A model generated the notes under the pieces. That model searched no databases. It was given only the letters and a program-made list of their open reading frames with translations, and was not told where the DNA came from. Positions 35,288 to 45,800 of a stretch of DNA of 64,000 bases are shown in pieces. Position numbers and translations under genes: made by a program. The stretch comes from Acinetobacter sp. ANC 3832. Lineage in GTDB: Bacteria > Pseudomonadota > Gammaproteobacteria > Pseudomonadales > Moraxellaceae. The stretch's first letter is position 1; every line of letters starts with the position of its first letter. The DNA lies in assembly GCF_002135415.1 (NCBI RefSeq), contig NZ_NEGJ01000010.1, positions 1 through 64,000 of the forward strand. The letters are read 5' to 3'.

Positions 35288-36835
35288 ATGAAATATCAAC
35301 CAGCTACGATAGCCATCTTACTTTCTGTTTTTACTATTACGGGATGTTCTTTGCCGATGAATCAATCAAAACAAGAAAATGCCATTATTGCGCACCCTGA
35401 ACATTGGATTAACAATTCAGAAACTGCATCAAAGCTACAACAAGGTCTGACCGCTTATTTGGCAATGAATGATGCTTTTCAAAGCATTGCAGCACGGGTT
35501 CATCTGATTAGAGAAGCTAAATATAGCCTTGATTTGCAATATTATATTTGGGCTGATGATTTTATTGGCAGATTGATGTTGCATGAGCTATTAAAAGCGG
35601 CTGATCGTGGTGTGAAAATTCGCTTATTACTGGATGATCAAAATGGAACGAAAATAGACCCACAATTAAAAGCCTTGTCTGTACATCCTAATATTTCAAT
35701 TAAAATTTATAATCCTTATAAATACCGAAAGTTTAGAATCATGGATTATTTATTAAGAACCATGAAAATTAATTATCGAATGCATAATAAACTGATTATT
35801 GCGGACGGCATTATTGCAGTAACAGGTGGTCGAAATATCAGTAGTGAATATTTTGATGCCAGTGATTCTTTCCAATTTACAGATATGGATATTTTATTTT
35901 TTGGTACTGCCGTTAAACATGCCAATGAAGTCTTTCATGATTTTTGGAATTTTGAATTAAGCTATCCAGTTCAACAGTTGATTGCTCAAGGAAATCAAGA
36001 TGATCTTAAAAAATTACGTGTTGAATATCAAAAATTAGAACGTAATGATGTTCCGACGGATGAAAAAGTCAATGAAGAGCAAAAAGAACTTGCCAATGAA
36101 TTGAATCAAAATCGTATCAATTGGGCACATGCTGACTTTTTAGCAGATTCGCCGAAAAAAACCTTGGGTCATGCGCAAGGCAATGAACTTATTTCCCATC
36201 AAATTAGAAACCACATGGGCGACCCCAAACAGGAAATGGATTTAATTGCAGCTTATTTTGTTCCAACGCAAAGTGGTACAAACTACCTTACTCAATTTCC
36301 AGCGAAAAATGTCAAAGTTAGAGTACTTACCAATTCATTTGTCGCAAATGATGTTGCGCTCGTACATGCTTTTTATCAGAAATATCGTGTGGATTTACTC
36401 AAAGGTGGGGTTAAACTGTATGAGTTTAAACCCTATATTGAACGTAAACGTCGTACATGGTATGAAGTTGTAACAGGTAACGTGATTCCTAAAAAGGGAA
36501 AAAATACTTCTAGTTTGCATGCCAAATTTATTGATATTGATGACAAAGTTTTTATTGGCTCATTTAATTTAGACCCACGCTCATTCAATTTAAATACTGA
36601 AGTCGGTTTAGTGGTTAAATCTGATCTATTACAAGAACAAGTATCCAGTTTATTAGATCGTACTTTACTGACTGTTTCCTATGAACTTAAGCTAAACAAT
36701 AAAGGTGAAATCATTTGGCTTGATCATCAACAAGATGGTAAAACCATTGAATATACAACAGATCCTAAAACCTCAAAATTTCAAAGATTTGTGATGCATT
36801 CAGTCTCATATCTACCGATTGAATGGTTAATGTGA
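35288..36835 (+). CDS. Phospholipase D / cardiolipin synthase-like lipoprotein
   Basis: A 515-residue protein of the PLD superfamily with lipobox TITGC (Cys20), so it is probably membrane anchored on the periplasmic side. Two HKD motifs are intact: MHNKLIIADGIIAVTGGRN and LHAKFIDIDDKVFIGSFNLD. The layout matches the ClsC/YmdC-like PLD group (two catalytic halves, IEWLM C-terminus). It likely hydrolyses or transfers phosphatidyl groups. The next gene is a close paralogue in the same direction, implying a tandem duplication. Confidence 0.88.
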   Translation: MKYQPATIAILLSVFTITGCSLPMNQSKQENAIIAHPEHWINNSETASKLQQGLTAYLAMNDAFQSIAARVHLIREAKYSLDLQYYIWADDFIGRLMLHELLKAADRGVKIRLLLDDQNGTKIDPQLKALSVHPNISIKIYNPYKYRKFRIMDYLLRTMKINYRMHNKLIIADGIIAVTGGRNISSEYFDASDSFQFTDMDILFFGTAVKHANEVFHDFWNFELSYPVQQLIAQGNQDDLKKLRVEYQKLERNDVPTDEKVNEEQKELANELNQNRINWAHADFLADSPKKTLGHAQGNELISHQIRNHMGDPKQEMDLIAAYFVPTQSGTNYLTQFPAKNVKVRVLTNSFVANDVALVHAFYQKYRVDLLKGGVKLYEFKPYIERKRRTWYEVVTGNVIPKKGKNTSSLHAKFIDIDDKVFIGSFNLDPRSFNLNTEVGLVVKSDLLQEQVSSLLDRTLLTVSYELKLNNKGEIIWLDHQQDGKTIEYTTDPKTSKFQRFVMHSVSYLPIEWLM

Positions 36836-37121
36836 TCGATCATTAAAGTATATCTATACGAAATACATCCATCTTTAAGTTTTGAGTAGCTATATAAACT
36901 AAAAATGTATTTAACAGTTTTACTACATATTGATGTTTTTTAAATAGCGTACTCAACCTCTCAACTGTTAAGCTAAAACGAGAATAATGATCGATTTTTT
37001 ACGCATTATATAAAATCATGAGCTTTCCTAGTCTCTTTTAAAAAGCTTTAGATCAAAAGTTTATTCATGATTTTTATCTTTATAATTTAAGAAAATACAA
37101 AAAATAGGATGGTAGACATTT

Positions 37122-38612
37122 ATGAATCAAGACCAACAAAATCAAATAAATTCGAAGCATAAAAATATTTTAGAAAATGGACAGTGGATTAATGATCCGC
37201 AAATTAGGGAAAAATTAGCACAAAATTTAACGGCTTATTTGGCAATGAATGAAGCTTTTCAAAGTATTGCAGCACGTGTACATCTTATTCGAAATGCCCA
37301 GAATACTCTTGATTTGAAATACTATATTTGGAGTAATGATTTCATTGGGAATTTATTACTGGATGAATTATTACAAGCGGCTGATCGCGGAATTAAAATT
37401 AGATTATTGATTGATGATCAAAATGGCGTATCACTGGATGAACATTTAAAGCACATCAGTGGCCATCCCAATATTCAAATCAAAATTTATAATCCTTACA
37501 AATTTAGAAATTTTAGAGCCATTGATTATGTGATTCGGGGTAAACAAATTAACCATCGTATGCACAATAAATTGACCATTGCTGATGATGTCATTGCAGT
37601 TACAGGCGGACGGAATATTGGCAGTGAGTACTTTGAAGCAAGTGATCATTTCCAATTTACAGATATGGATATTTTGTTTTTTGGTCATGTGGTACGTGAT
37701 GCGAAAGCTGCGTATTTACAATTTTGGGAACATCCATTAAGCGTCCCTGTGATTGATATTATGGGCACGGGTACAGCTGAACAATTACAACAGTTAAGAG
37801 ACGAATATATTGAACTAGCAAAGAAGAATATCCAGATCGATTATAAGGTCGATACTGAGCAAAAAAAGCTAGAAAATCTTTTACAAAAAACGATTTTGAA
37901 TTGGGCCCCTGCCTTTTTTCTTGCGGATTCTCCTAAAAAGACCTTGGGACAAGCCAAAGGTCATGAGTTGATTTATGAGCAAATCATGCAAGAAATGGGC
38001 ACCCCAAAACATCAATTGGATTTAATTTCAGCTTACTTTGTGCCTACCAAAGAAATTGATTATTTATCAAAACTTCCTGCTCAAAATGTCAAAGTTCGTG
38101 TATTGACCAATTCTTTTCTTGCCAATAATGTGGCTATGGTTCATGCCTTTTATCAAAAATATCGTCATCGACTATTAAAAAGTGGCGTAAAACTTTATGA
38201 GTTTAAATCCTTGATTGAACGTGAAGATTTAACTTGGTATGAGCGTATGACAGGCAATATTATTCCGAAAAAAGGCAAAGATCGCTCTTGCTTACATGCC
38301 AAATTCATTCATGTCGATAACAAAGTTTTTATTGGTTCTTTTAATTTTGATCCGCGTTCTTTTGAACTGAATACTGAAGTGGGTTTACTGATTGAATCGG
38401 AACAATTGAAAAAGCAAATTACAGATTTACTCGATCAACATCTGCATAAAATTGCCTATGAATTAAAACTGAATCAACAAGGTAAAATCATTTGGCTTGA
38501 GCATACAGATAACGGGGAAATTAAAGAGTTTAACAAAGACCCTAAAACTTCAAGATTCCAAAGATTTATGATGAAATCGACTTCATTACTTCCTATTGAA
38601 TGGATGATGTAA
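37122..38612 (+). CDS. Phospholipase D / cardiolipin synthase-like protein, paralogue without lipobox
   Basis: A 496-residue paralogue of the preceding gene, alignable over its whole length (for example AAYLAMNEAFQSIAARVHLIR, MHNKLTIADDVIAVTGGRN, LHAKFIHVDNKVFIGSFNFDPRSFELNTEVG, LLPIEWMM at the end). Both HKD motifs are intact. It begins MNQDQQNQINSKHKN, has no signal peptide or lipobox, and so lacks an obvious route to the periplasm. It may be cytosolic or inner-face associated. The gap from the first copy is 286 bases, so it probably has its own promoter. Confidence 0.87.
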   Translation: MNQDQQNQINSKHKNILENGQWINDPQIREKLAQNLTAYLAMNEAFQSIAARVHLIRNAQNTLDLKYYIWSNDFIGNLLLDELLQAADRGIKIRLLIDDQNGVSLDEHLKHISGHPNIQIKIYNPYKFRNFRAIDYVIRGKQINHRMHNKLTIADDVIAVTGGRNIGSEYFEASDHFQFTDMDILFFGHVVRDAKAAYLQFWEHPLSVPVIDIMGTGTAEQLQQLRDEYIELAKKNIQIDYKVDTEQKKLENLLQKTILNWAPAFFLADSPKKTLGQAKGHELIYEQIMQEMGTPKHQLDLISAYFVPTKEIDYLSKLPAQNVKVRVLTNSFLANNVAMVHAFYQKYRHRLLKSGVKLYEFKSLIEREDLTWYERMTGNIIPKKGKDRSCLHAKFIHVDNKVFIGSFNFDPRSFELNTEVGLLIESEQLKKQITDLLDQHLHKIAYELKLNQQGKIIWLEHTDNGEIKEFNKDPKTSRFQRFMMKSTSLLPIEWMM

Positions 38613-38660
38613 TGACATTCACCATATATTTAAGCTGATTCTTAAAATTTTAAGTGCTAT

Positions 38661-38738
38661 AGACCTCTTGCATAAACATTTTTATTTCCCATTCGAAGAG
38701 TAAAATAAATAGCCTTTGAAGATTTATGCAAGATGTCT
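38661..38738. repeat. 78-bp MITE with 16-bp terminal inverted repeats
   Basis: AGACCTCTTGCATAAA (38661-38676) and TTTATGCAAGATGTCT (38723-38738) are inverted repeats with one mismatch, and both sides are flanked by TAT (38658-38660 and 38739-38741 with the T shared), consistent with a short target duplication. The 46-base interior has no coding capacity. The right end touches the stop codon of the methyltransferase gene. Terminal sequences of this kind belong to IS elements that mobilise in Acinetobacter, but I cannot name the parent. Confidence 0.7.
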
Positions 38739-39361
38739 TATACAGCAGATTCAAACAAACATAGCCCACTCTTTTGCATCACGACTTTTACCTGACTAAA
38801 ACTAGCTTGGTTTAATGCAACTAAATGTTCTTGCTGTGACATATATAATTGATTATTTTGCATCGCATTTTCAGCAAATAAATGGTCACAGACTAAATAG
38901 ATAGCATTGGGTTTAAGTAACATTTTAACTTTTTGATGAAATTTTTCTGCATATGCTTTATGACGTAATTCGTGTAAAGCCTGATGAATAATCACAACAT
39001 CATACTGCCCTACATCTTGGTTCCAATGTTCTGTTTTAAAATCACCTAAGTAAAATTTTGACCTATCTAGATCATCAGAAAGTAGCTTACTTTTAGATAG
39101 TTTATGCATAGCATCTGAAAAATCAAAAGCGCTATATTCAATCTTTTGGCAATGGCTGAGCAAATGCTTGGCTAAAAAGCCAGGACCAGAACCAAGTTCC
39201 AAAACTTCAACTTTAGATTGCTTTAAATTTTGAATGCGTTGTACATAACGATCAAAAAATTCATAACGCCAAGGGCGTTTGGTATTGGCTTCACTCGCCC
39301 ATTTTTCTGCATCTTTTTCATTGCGCAAATCAATTGGGCTTGGAACTTCTCTTATATTCAT
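38738..39361 (-). CDS. Class I SAM-dependent methyltransferase
   Basis: A 207-residue methyltransferase. The SAM motif VLELGSGPGFLAKHLL (about 55-70), motif II FYLGDFKTEHW and YDVVIIHQALHELRH are visible. The substrate is unknown. The C-terminus is ...CLFESAV and its TAA stop lies at the edge of the inserted 78-bp element, so the natural C-terminus may have been altered by the insertion. It is 66 bases downstream of the MocR-type gene on the same strand. Confidence 0.8.
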   Translation of the reverse strand: MNIREVPSPIDLRNEKDAEKWASEANTKRPWRYEFFDRYVQRIQNLKQSKVEVLELGSGPGFLAKHLLSHCQKIEYSAFDFSDAMHKLSKSKLLSDDLDRSKFYLGDFKTEHWNQDVGQYDVVIIHQALHELRHKAYAEKFHQKVKMLLKPNAIYLVCDHLFAENAMQNNQLYMSQQEHLVALNQASFSQVKVVMQKSGLCLFESAV

Positions 39362-39426
39362 TGTTCTCTCTTTGACCGGTAGGAATGGAATGTTTTATAC
39401 AATTCTTAAATCTATATGTTTCATAA

Positions 39427-40827
39427 TTACTCAAATTTATTATTGTTTACCATGTCATCCATAACAAGTTTTAATACATCAAATACTCGTTTATCAATAC
39501 ATTGAGCCACATTAAATCGCATAAAACGGTGCGCATCTTGTGACTGGCTAAAGGAATTTCCCGGAGCTAAAATAACACCTTGGTTTAGACATAATTTGGA
39601 TAATATTGAAGCATCGATATGTTCAGGTAATTTACACCACAAAAAAATTCCTGCTTTAGGAACCATCCATGGATGAATATCTAAAAGCGCTAATTTTTTA
39701 ATGGTTTCATTCATTTGCTTAATTAGCGTTTTTCTTAACCAATCTAAATGTTTAGGATAGCTACTATCCATTAAAGCTTGATAAATAATTTCAGTATTTA
39801 AATTACCACCACTAAAATGTGTTGCAATGTTTAAATCAATCAGTTGATCTATTCGGTTTAAATTTGAAATAATGTAACCACAACGAATTGACGCTGAAAG
39901 GGTTTTAGAAAAACTTCCGATTTGAATCACATGTTCAAACCCTGAAAGTGAGGCATATCTTGGCGCAGGTATAAACTCAAAATCAGCAAAAATATCATCT
40001 TCAACAATAAGTAAATTTTCTTTTTCAGCGAGTTTAGCAACTTGGTATGCCGTTTGGATTGAAAGACTTGCTCCTGTCGGATTATGAATACCCGAATTGG
40101 TTAAATAAATTTTAGGTTTTAAATTTAAAGTGCGTTCAAAATATTCAATATCAGGACCTTTCTCTGTAAAAGGAATTGCAACTGCTTGTAATTTATGTGC
40201 TTTGATTAAAGCTTGAAAATTAAAATAGCAAGGATCATCAATTAAAATGACATCCCCAGCTTGTAGTAATAATCTAAAAATCAAATCGATAGATTGTGTG
40301 GCTGAATCAGTAATTAAAATTTGTGATGTATTAATTTTTAAATCATAACGCTCTTTTTTCCTTGCAATATACTGCCTTAAACCTAAATGTCCATTAGGTT
40401 CAGCGTAGTCTAAAAGTACTGTCGCATTTGAACGTGATACAACTTTTAATGCTTTTCGAATACTTTGCTCAGGCATCCATTCTGTGGGTAACCATCCACA
40501 CCCAGATTTTAAAACCTCTGGTTTTGCTTCCAAAGACTGCCTTGAAATCCATAATGGATCGACTTCGCGATCCAATTTCATCGGAGCTTCATGAAATTGA
40601 GTGAATGATGATTTTCCTAGTACGAAATAGCCTGCACCAAGTCTTGGCTCAATAATTCCTTCCGCCACTAAGCGAGAATAGGCTTCTACGACAGTAGATA
40701 CAGAACAATTTAATTGTTTCGAAAACTGACGTACTGATGGTAAACGAGTACCTGCAATCAAACTTTTGTTGGCGATTTGATCTTGGATGAATTGTATCGT
40801 CTGATCAATCTTGGTTTTTTTCATCAT
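39427..40827 (-). CDS. MocR-type GntR/aminotransferase regulator
   Basis: A 466-residue fusion. The N-terminal GntR winged helix (about 1-70, IAGTRLPSVRQFSKQLNCSVSTVVEAYSRL) is joined to a fold-type I PLP aminotransferase-like domain; the PLP lysine is in IGSFSKTLSASIRCGYI. MocR proteins use the PLP domain as a sensor and commonly control a divergent transporter or biosynthesis gene. Here the divergent neighbour is an EamA transporter (41021), the likely target. ATG 40827 (an ATG pair, MMKKTKID) is preferred to an upstream start because the winged-helix domain starts there. Confidence 0.87.
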   Translation of the reverse strand: MMKKTKIDQTIQFIQDQIANKSLIAGTRLPSVRQFSKQLNCSVSTVVEAYSRLVAEGIIEPRLGAGYFVLGKSSFTQFHEAPMKLDREVDPLWISRQSLEAKPEVLKSGCGWLPTEWMPEQSIRKALKVVSRSNATVLLDYAEPNGHLGLRQYIARKKERYDLKINTSQILITDSATQSIDLIFRLLLQAGDVILIDDPCYFNFQALIKAHKLQAVAIPFTEKGPDIEYFERTLNLKPKIYLTNSGIHNPTGASLSIQTAYQVAKLAEKENLLIVEDDIFADFEFIPAPRYASLSGFEHVIQIGSFSKTLSASIRCGYIISNLNRIDQLIDLNIATHFSGGNLNTEIIYQALMDSSYPKHLDWLRKTLIKQMNETIKKLALLDIHPWMVPKAGIFLWCKLPEHIDASILSKLCLNQGVILAPGNSFSQSQDAHRFMRFNVAQCIDKRVFDVLKLVMDDMVNNNKFE

Positions 40828-41020
40828 AATTTCATCATCTGAATTTAACAGACATCTCAAAATAATTAAATTGTACTGGTTAAATAAGCATTACAGTTTG
40901 TTTTAATCGTACTGTATTGTGCATATTCATTTTTATCTTATCGCAGTTTAATCATCCTATTCAACGCATAAATGCAATGTGCTTTTTTTTAGATAAATGA
41001 TTTAAGATGAGTAATACCGA

Positions 41021-41884
41021 ATGGATAAAATAAATCAGGGTTGGTTAAATGGTTTAATCGGGGTCATAATTTTTGCAGGATCAATGCCTGCGACACGAAT
41101 TGCTGTGACAGGTTTTAATCCTGAGTTTTTAACGGGAATTCGTGCGGTGATTGCAGGCGTACTTGGGCTGATTTGTCTTATAGCCTTACATCAAACTAAA
41201 CCTAATAAACCACAAACCCACTCATTGATCATTGTCGCAGTTGGTGTGGTTATTGGCTTTCCATTATTTACAGCTTTAGCATTACAAACCATTAGTTCTG
41301 CTCGCGCACTGGTATTTGTAGGATTACTCCCTCTTTCTACGGCTATTTTTAGTGTATTACGTACAGGTGAGAGACCTAATTTAAAATTTTGGTTCTTTGC
41401 CATTTTAGGCAGTAGTTTTGTTATAGGTTTTATGTTGCTTCATGGTCAAGATCAAATATTGGCGATAGGTGATCTGTATATGCTCGCTTCGATTATTCTC
41501 TGCGGATTAGGCTATGCGGAAGGTGGTAAACTTTCTCGTGAATTGGGTGGATGGCAAGTGATTTGTTGGGCATTGGTGATTGCTTTGCCTTTTATGATTT
41601 TATTCAGTTTATATTCTTTGCCTGAAAATTTTGACCAAGTCACCAGCTCATCTTTCATGGGGCTATTATATGTCTCTACTTTCAGTATGTTGATTGGATT
41701 TTTCTTTTGGTACAAAGGTTTAGCTTTAGGTGGCATTGCTAAAGTTGGACAAATTCAATTGGTTCAACCATTTATAGGACTGATACTCTCTGCATTTTTA
41801 TTGGGAGAACATGTCAGTTTATCAATGATCTTGGTCTCTTGTGCAGTTGTGCTTTGTGTCGCATTGGCAAAGAAGTTTGCTTAA
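41021..41884 (+). CDS. EamA (DMT superfamily) transporter
   Basis: A 287-residue inner-membrane protein with ten helices in two EamA repeats: N-terminal GWLNGLIGVIIFAGSMPATRIAV, middle FVGLLPLSTAIFSVLRTGERP, and C-terminal repeat FFWYKGLALGGIAKVGQIQLVQPFIGLILSAFLLGE. Family members export amino acids or other metabolites. It is divergent from a MocR-type regulator, a frequent regulator-exporter pairing, so it is probably induced by an amino acid or amine sensed through PLP. Confidence 0.88.
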   Translation: MDKINQGWLNGLIGVIIFAGSMPATRIAVTGFNPEFLTGIRAVIAGVLGLICLIALHQTKPNKPQTHSLIIVAVGVVIGFPLFTALALQTISSARALVFVGLLPLSTAIFSVLRTGERPNLKFWFFAILGSSFVIGFMLLHGQDQILAIGDLYMLASIILCGLGYAEGGKLSRELGGWQVICWALVIALPFMILFSLYSLPENFDQVTSSSFMGLLYVSTFSMLIGFFFWYKGLALGGIAKVGQIQLVQPFIGLILSAFLLGEHVSLSMILVSCAVVLCVALAKKFA

Positions 41885-41968
41885 CCTTTATAGATTTTTA
41901 TTTCACTTATAGGGTAAAAAAGAAAGTAATTTTAAGTATTTATAGAAAATGTCTTTTTTATAATTCAG

Positions 41969-42547
41969 TTAAATTAAGCCTATTTCTAAAAATAACTCTC
42001 GGTATACATCTGCCTTCTTCTCTAAAGCCAAAGGATAAGCTCTGGATGAAGATGGCATTCGGTACAATGTTATTTCACGCTTAGCAAAATAAACCTGTGA
42101 AGATTCGCCAATCATTGGTTTTACAGACCCTTCGGGCATAGATAACATCAAAGTATCTGTGGCTTTATCGCCAGTCGTCATCATGTTGTGACACAAAGGA
42201 ATTTGAGCTAACAGTTTATTCAAATCAGTGGGTGTTTCAATTTGTAGGAACTTATCAGCAGCATTGGCTTTTAAACGAATCACTTGATAAGCCGTGTCAA
42301 AGATCGCAATCCCCTTTTCGGTTAGAAAATTTCGAATCAAATCTTCTTTAAAATTTTTATTGAATAAATCTAAAAAATAATCTTTATCTTGAAAAAATAT
42401 AATACCAAATATTCGCCACATATCATTTTGATAATTCGGATAATAGAAATCCATTTTCCAACGTGTTTGAGGTGGTGGAAAACTTCCAAGCATGAGTAAC
42501 TTGGCATTTATCGGTAAAAAAGGTTTAAGCGGATGGGTTTCAATCAT
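41969..42547 (-). CDS. Uracil-DNA glycosylase superfamily protein (MUG/hypoxanthine-type)
   Basis: A 192-residue protein of the UDG fold. The N-terminal loop LMLGSFPPPQTRW and the region DMWRIFG resemble the catalytic and phosphate-binding loops of small DNA-deoxyinosine or mismatch glycosylases, and a C-terminal Ser-rich segment (MPSSSRAYPLA) fits the minor-groove loop. It would remove a damaged or mismatched base. The exact substrate (U, T or hypoxanthine) is not determined. It is a single gene converging on the EamA gene. Confidence 0.75.
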   Translation of the reverse strand: MIETHPLKPFLPINAKLLMLGSFPPPQTRWKMDFYYPNYQNDMWRIFGIIFFQDKDYFLDLFNKNFKEDLIRNFLTEKGIAIFDTAYQVIRLKANAADKFLQIETPTDLNKLLAQIPLCHNMMTTGDKATDTLMLSMPEGSVKPMIGESSQVYFAKREITLYRMPSSSRAYPLALEKKADVYRELFLEIGLI

Positions 42548-42895
42548 GTAATTAACTTAATCAATTAAAACTAATATTTATAATTTATTTACTATAATAA
42601 GTATACTAAAATAGTATGAATAATAAAATTTGTATCAATATATTTATTAAAAATTAAAAAAGTTATAAAAAACAACATTAAAAAATTTTGCATAACGTTT
42701 ATTAAAATTCTTAATTTTGTAAAAATAAGTCACAAATATTTATTAAATTGCATATTTATTAAAATAAGAATTGTTAAAAAAATCACAATAATTAAATAAA
42801 ATAATAAAAATAACTATAAATCTTATTATCTTAAAAGTAATGATAAAAATATAATTACTGATATTATTATTTCGCCATTATCAGGATAATTAGAA
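42548..42895. other. Very AT-rich region upstream of the NRPS-like gene
   Basis: About 350 bases composed almost only of A and T, in line with the low-GC NRPS gene that follows. It must contain the promoter for that gene and the divergent glycosylase. A ribosome binding site (AGGAT, then eight bases to ATG) is visible at the end. Such composition is typical of horizontally acquired, H-NS-bound DNA. No other feature is evident. Confidence 0.6.
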
Positions 42896-45800
42896 ATGAA
42901 TATAAATGTGAATTTAGAAAAATTAAGCGTACTACTTGGGGAAAGTTTAAAATTTGATTTAGATGATCTAAATAAAATACTTAATATTAATTTTGATAAG
43001 TATAGTCATAAAAAAGCGATAATATTTGGTTTGCAAGAAATTAATTATCTTGATTTAAAAAATAAGGTTTTAAGTCTTTCTAAAAAACTACTTAAATTTG
43101 AATTAAGTATTGAAGAGCCCATCGCTATTTTATTAGAACCATCTATAGAAAATATTATTGCTCAGCTTGCTATATTAAATATAGGCGCAACTTGCGTGCC
43201 ATTGGATATTAATCAGCCTAATTTAAGATTAGGAAAAATGATAGAAAGTTTAGATATTAAAGTAATTATCAAAAAAGAAAATTGTAAAAATAAACTAGTG
43301 GCTGAAAATCATGTCTATATTGACAATGTTGATGAATTTGTAGGAATTAATAATGGACTAGTAGAACTTAAGTCAGATCACCGTACACATATATTACATA
43401 CTTCAGGAACAACTGGAACACCTAAAGCAGTGCAAATACAAGCCAATGGTCTATTAAGACTGGCTTTTAATACTGAGTTTTCACCTATCTATGAATCAGA
43501 TGTAGTCGCACATATTAGTAATACTACCTTTGATGCATCATTATTTGAAATCTATGGTGCATTGCTAAATGGTGCAACATTATGCATATTACCAAAACAA
43601 ATAATATTAGACAGTTATTCATTTAAAGACTCCATACAAAAATATAAAATTGATGTAATGGCTATTACAACAGCGTTATTTAATCTAATTGGTACGGCAG
43701 ACCCAGCGACATTTACTGGATTAAGAACTGTTATTGTCGGCGGAGAAGCTGCAAATGCTTATATTATGCGTGATGTTCTTCTTCATTCAGGGATATTAAA
43801 TTTAAGAAATGGATATGGACCTACTGAGTGTACAACTTATGCATCTTCACGCCATGTAACACTAGAATATTTAGATAACAAGTCAATTGTTGATATTGGC
43901 TCCCCAATTAGTAATACACATATTTATATTTTAAATGAACATCAACAGGTCGTTCCTGTAGGTGAAACAGGTGAAATATATATTTCAGGAAATGGTGTAG
44001 CTCGATCATATTTTAACAATGATGAGGAAAATTTTAAAAAATTTATAACAATCGATATTTTTGGTCATCAAATTAATATGTATAGAACAGGTGATATTGG
44101 TTATATCACGCAAGACCAACATGTAGAATATCTAGGTAGAAAGGATAATCAAATTAAAATACGAGGACATCGTATTAATTTAGAAGAAATTGAAAACGAA
44201 ATTTTAAATACCCAATTAATAAAATCAGTTGTTATTGATTTTATTAAACCTGAAGATATAAATAAAGAAGCCTACTTAAAAGCTTTTATTGTTCCAAGTA
44301 ATGAAAATTTCAATATGGATCAATTTAAAAATAATTTAGAGCAGATTCTTCCTATATATATGCTACCACGTATATCTATCGTACCCTATATTCCACTAAA
44401 CCCTAATGGTAAGGCAGATAAAAAACAACTGCATGAATTTGAAAAAATTAATAATATATTTCAAGATCAAAACGAATCTGAAATATTAGTGAGTTTAAAA
44501 GGAATATGGAAAGATCTGTTAGATTACAATCATATTAAAAATGAAGATAATTTCTTTGACTTAGGTGGTAGTTCTCTACAGGTTGCCACACTTGTCATGG
44601 AAATAGAAAAAAAATATCAGATTAAATTACCTATAATCACACTTTATGATTATGCAACAGTTGCTCAATTAGCAAAATTGATAGAAGGAAAACAAGCAAA
44701 AATTGATAGCCAATACATTGATAATACTATTGATATTCTAAAAAAAGATAGTGAAATAGAACTGCCTTCTTTCGATCAAAATTTTAAAAAAATTGATTGG
44801 CTATCATCAGATGAAGGTCAAGTATTTGTTACAGGCGTTACAGGCTTTTTAGGTGCTTTTTTTCTTGCAGATTTATGTGAACTAGAACATGTTAAAAAAG
44901 TATATTGCCTCGTTCGTGCAAAAAATCATGATGATGGATTTCAAAGAATTCGAGAAAACTTAGTTAAATACGATATGTGGCATGAAAATTATATTGATAA
45001 AATTGTCGTGCTTACAGGCTACTTAGATCAAGTTAAATTTGGATTAACAGATTCTATCTATCAAAATTTATGTACGCATATTAGTGTTATTTTTCATTTA
45101 GGTGCGCACGTAAACTACATTCAACCTTATTCTATTCATAAACCAGCTAATGTCATTGGTACATTGAATATTCTTCAATTTTCTATTGAAGGACGAGTGA
45201 AACCATTGCATTACATATCAAGTATTGCTGCATATGGACCGACTGGCTTCTTTAATGGAACAAAGATCCTTTTAGAAAATGATGACTTAGACTTACATTT
45301 AAATTGTTTGAAATATGATACTGGTTATTCTCAGAGCCAATGGGTCGCAGAAAAAATCATTACTCGTGCCCAAAACTTAGGTCTGCCTATAAATATTTTT
45401 AGACCTGGATTTATTATGGGCGATAGTCATAAAGGCATAGGTAATGAAAAAGACTTTGTTGCTCGATTTATAAAAGGTTGTTTATTGATATCTGCATTTC
45501 CTAAATTAGAAAATCAGAAAAAAGAATTTATTGCTGTTGATTATGTAAGTTCTACTTTGTTAAATATTTCAAGTCAAATGAATCACTATGGGGAAGCTTA
45601 TAATTTAGTTCCATTAGATCATCAGTCTTCTATTTCATTAATTGATTTATATCATTATCTTGATGATTTAGATTATCCACTTGATCTATTGGATTATTCT
45701 TCATGGATTAATAAATTGGAAACGTCTGAAAATTTAGACAGTAATCCTTTATTACCTCTTTTACCCATGTTAAAAGAATCTGTATATGGTTCTTTATCGC

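Noticed and set aside
35288-38612. PLD genes as a defence or toxin pair (HKD nuclease)
   Set aside because: Length, two HKD motifs, lipobox in one copy and conserved C-terminal segments fit cardiolipin synthase-type phospholipases; no immunity or secretion partner is present.
42840-42895. Fur box before the NRPS-like gene, hinting at a siderophore cluster
   Set aside because: The AT-rich stretch has only scattered matches to the Fur consensus, the gene has no condensation domain, and no siderophore transport or tailoring genes are adjacent.
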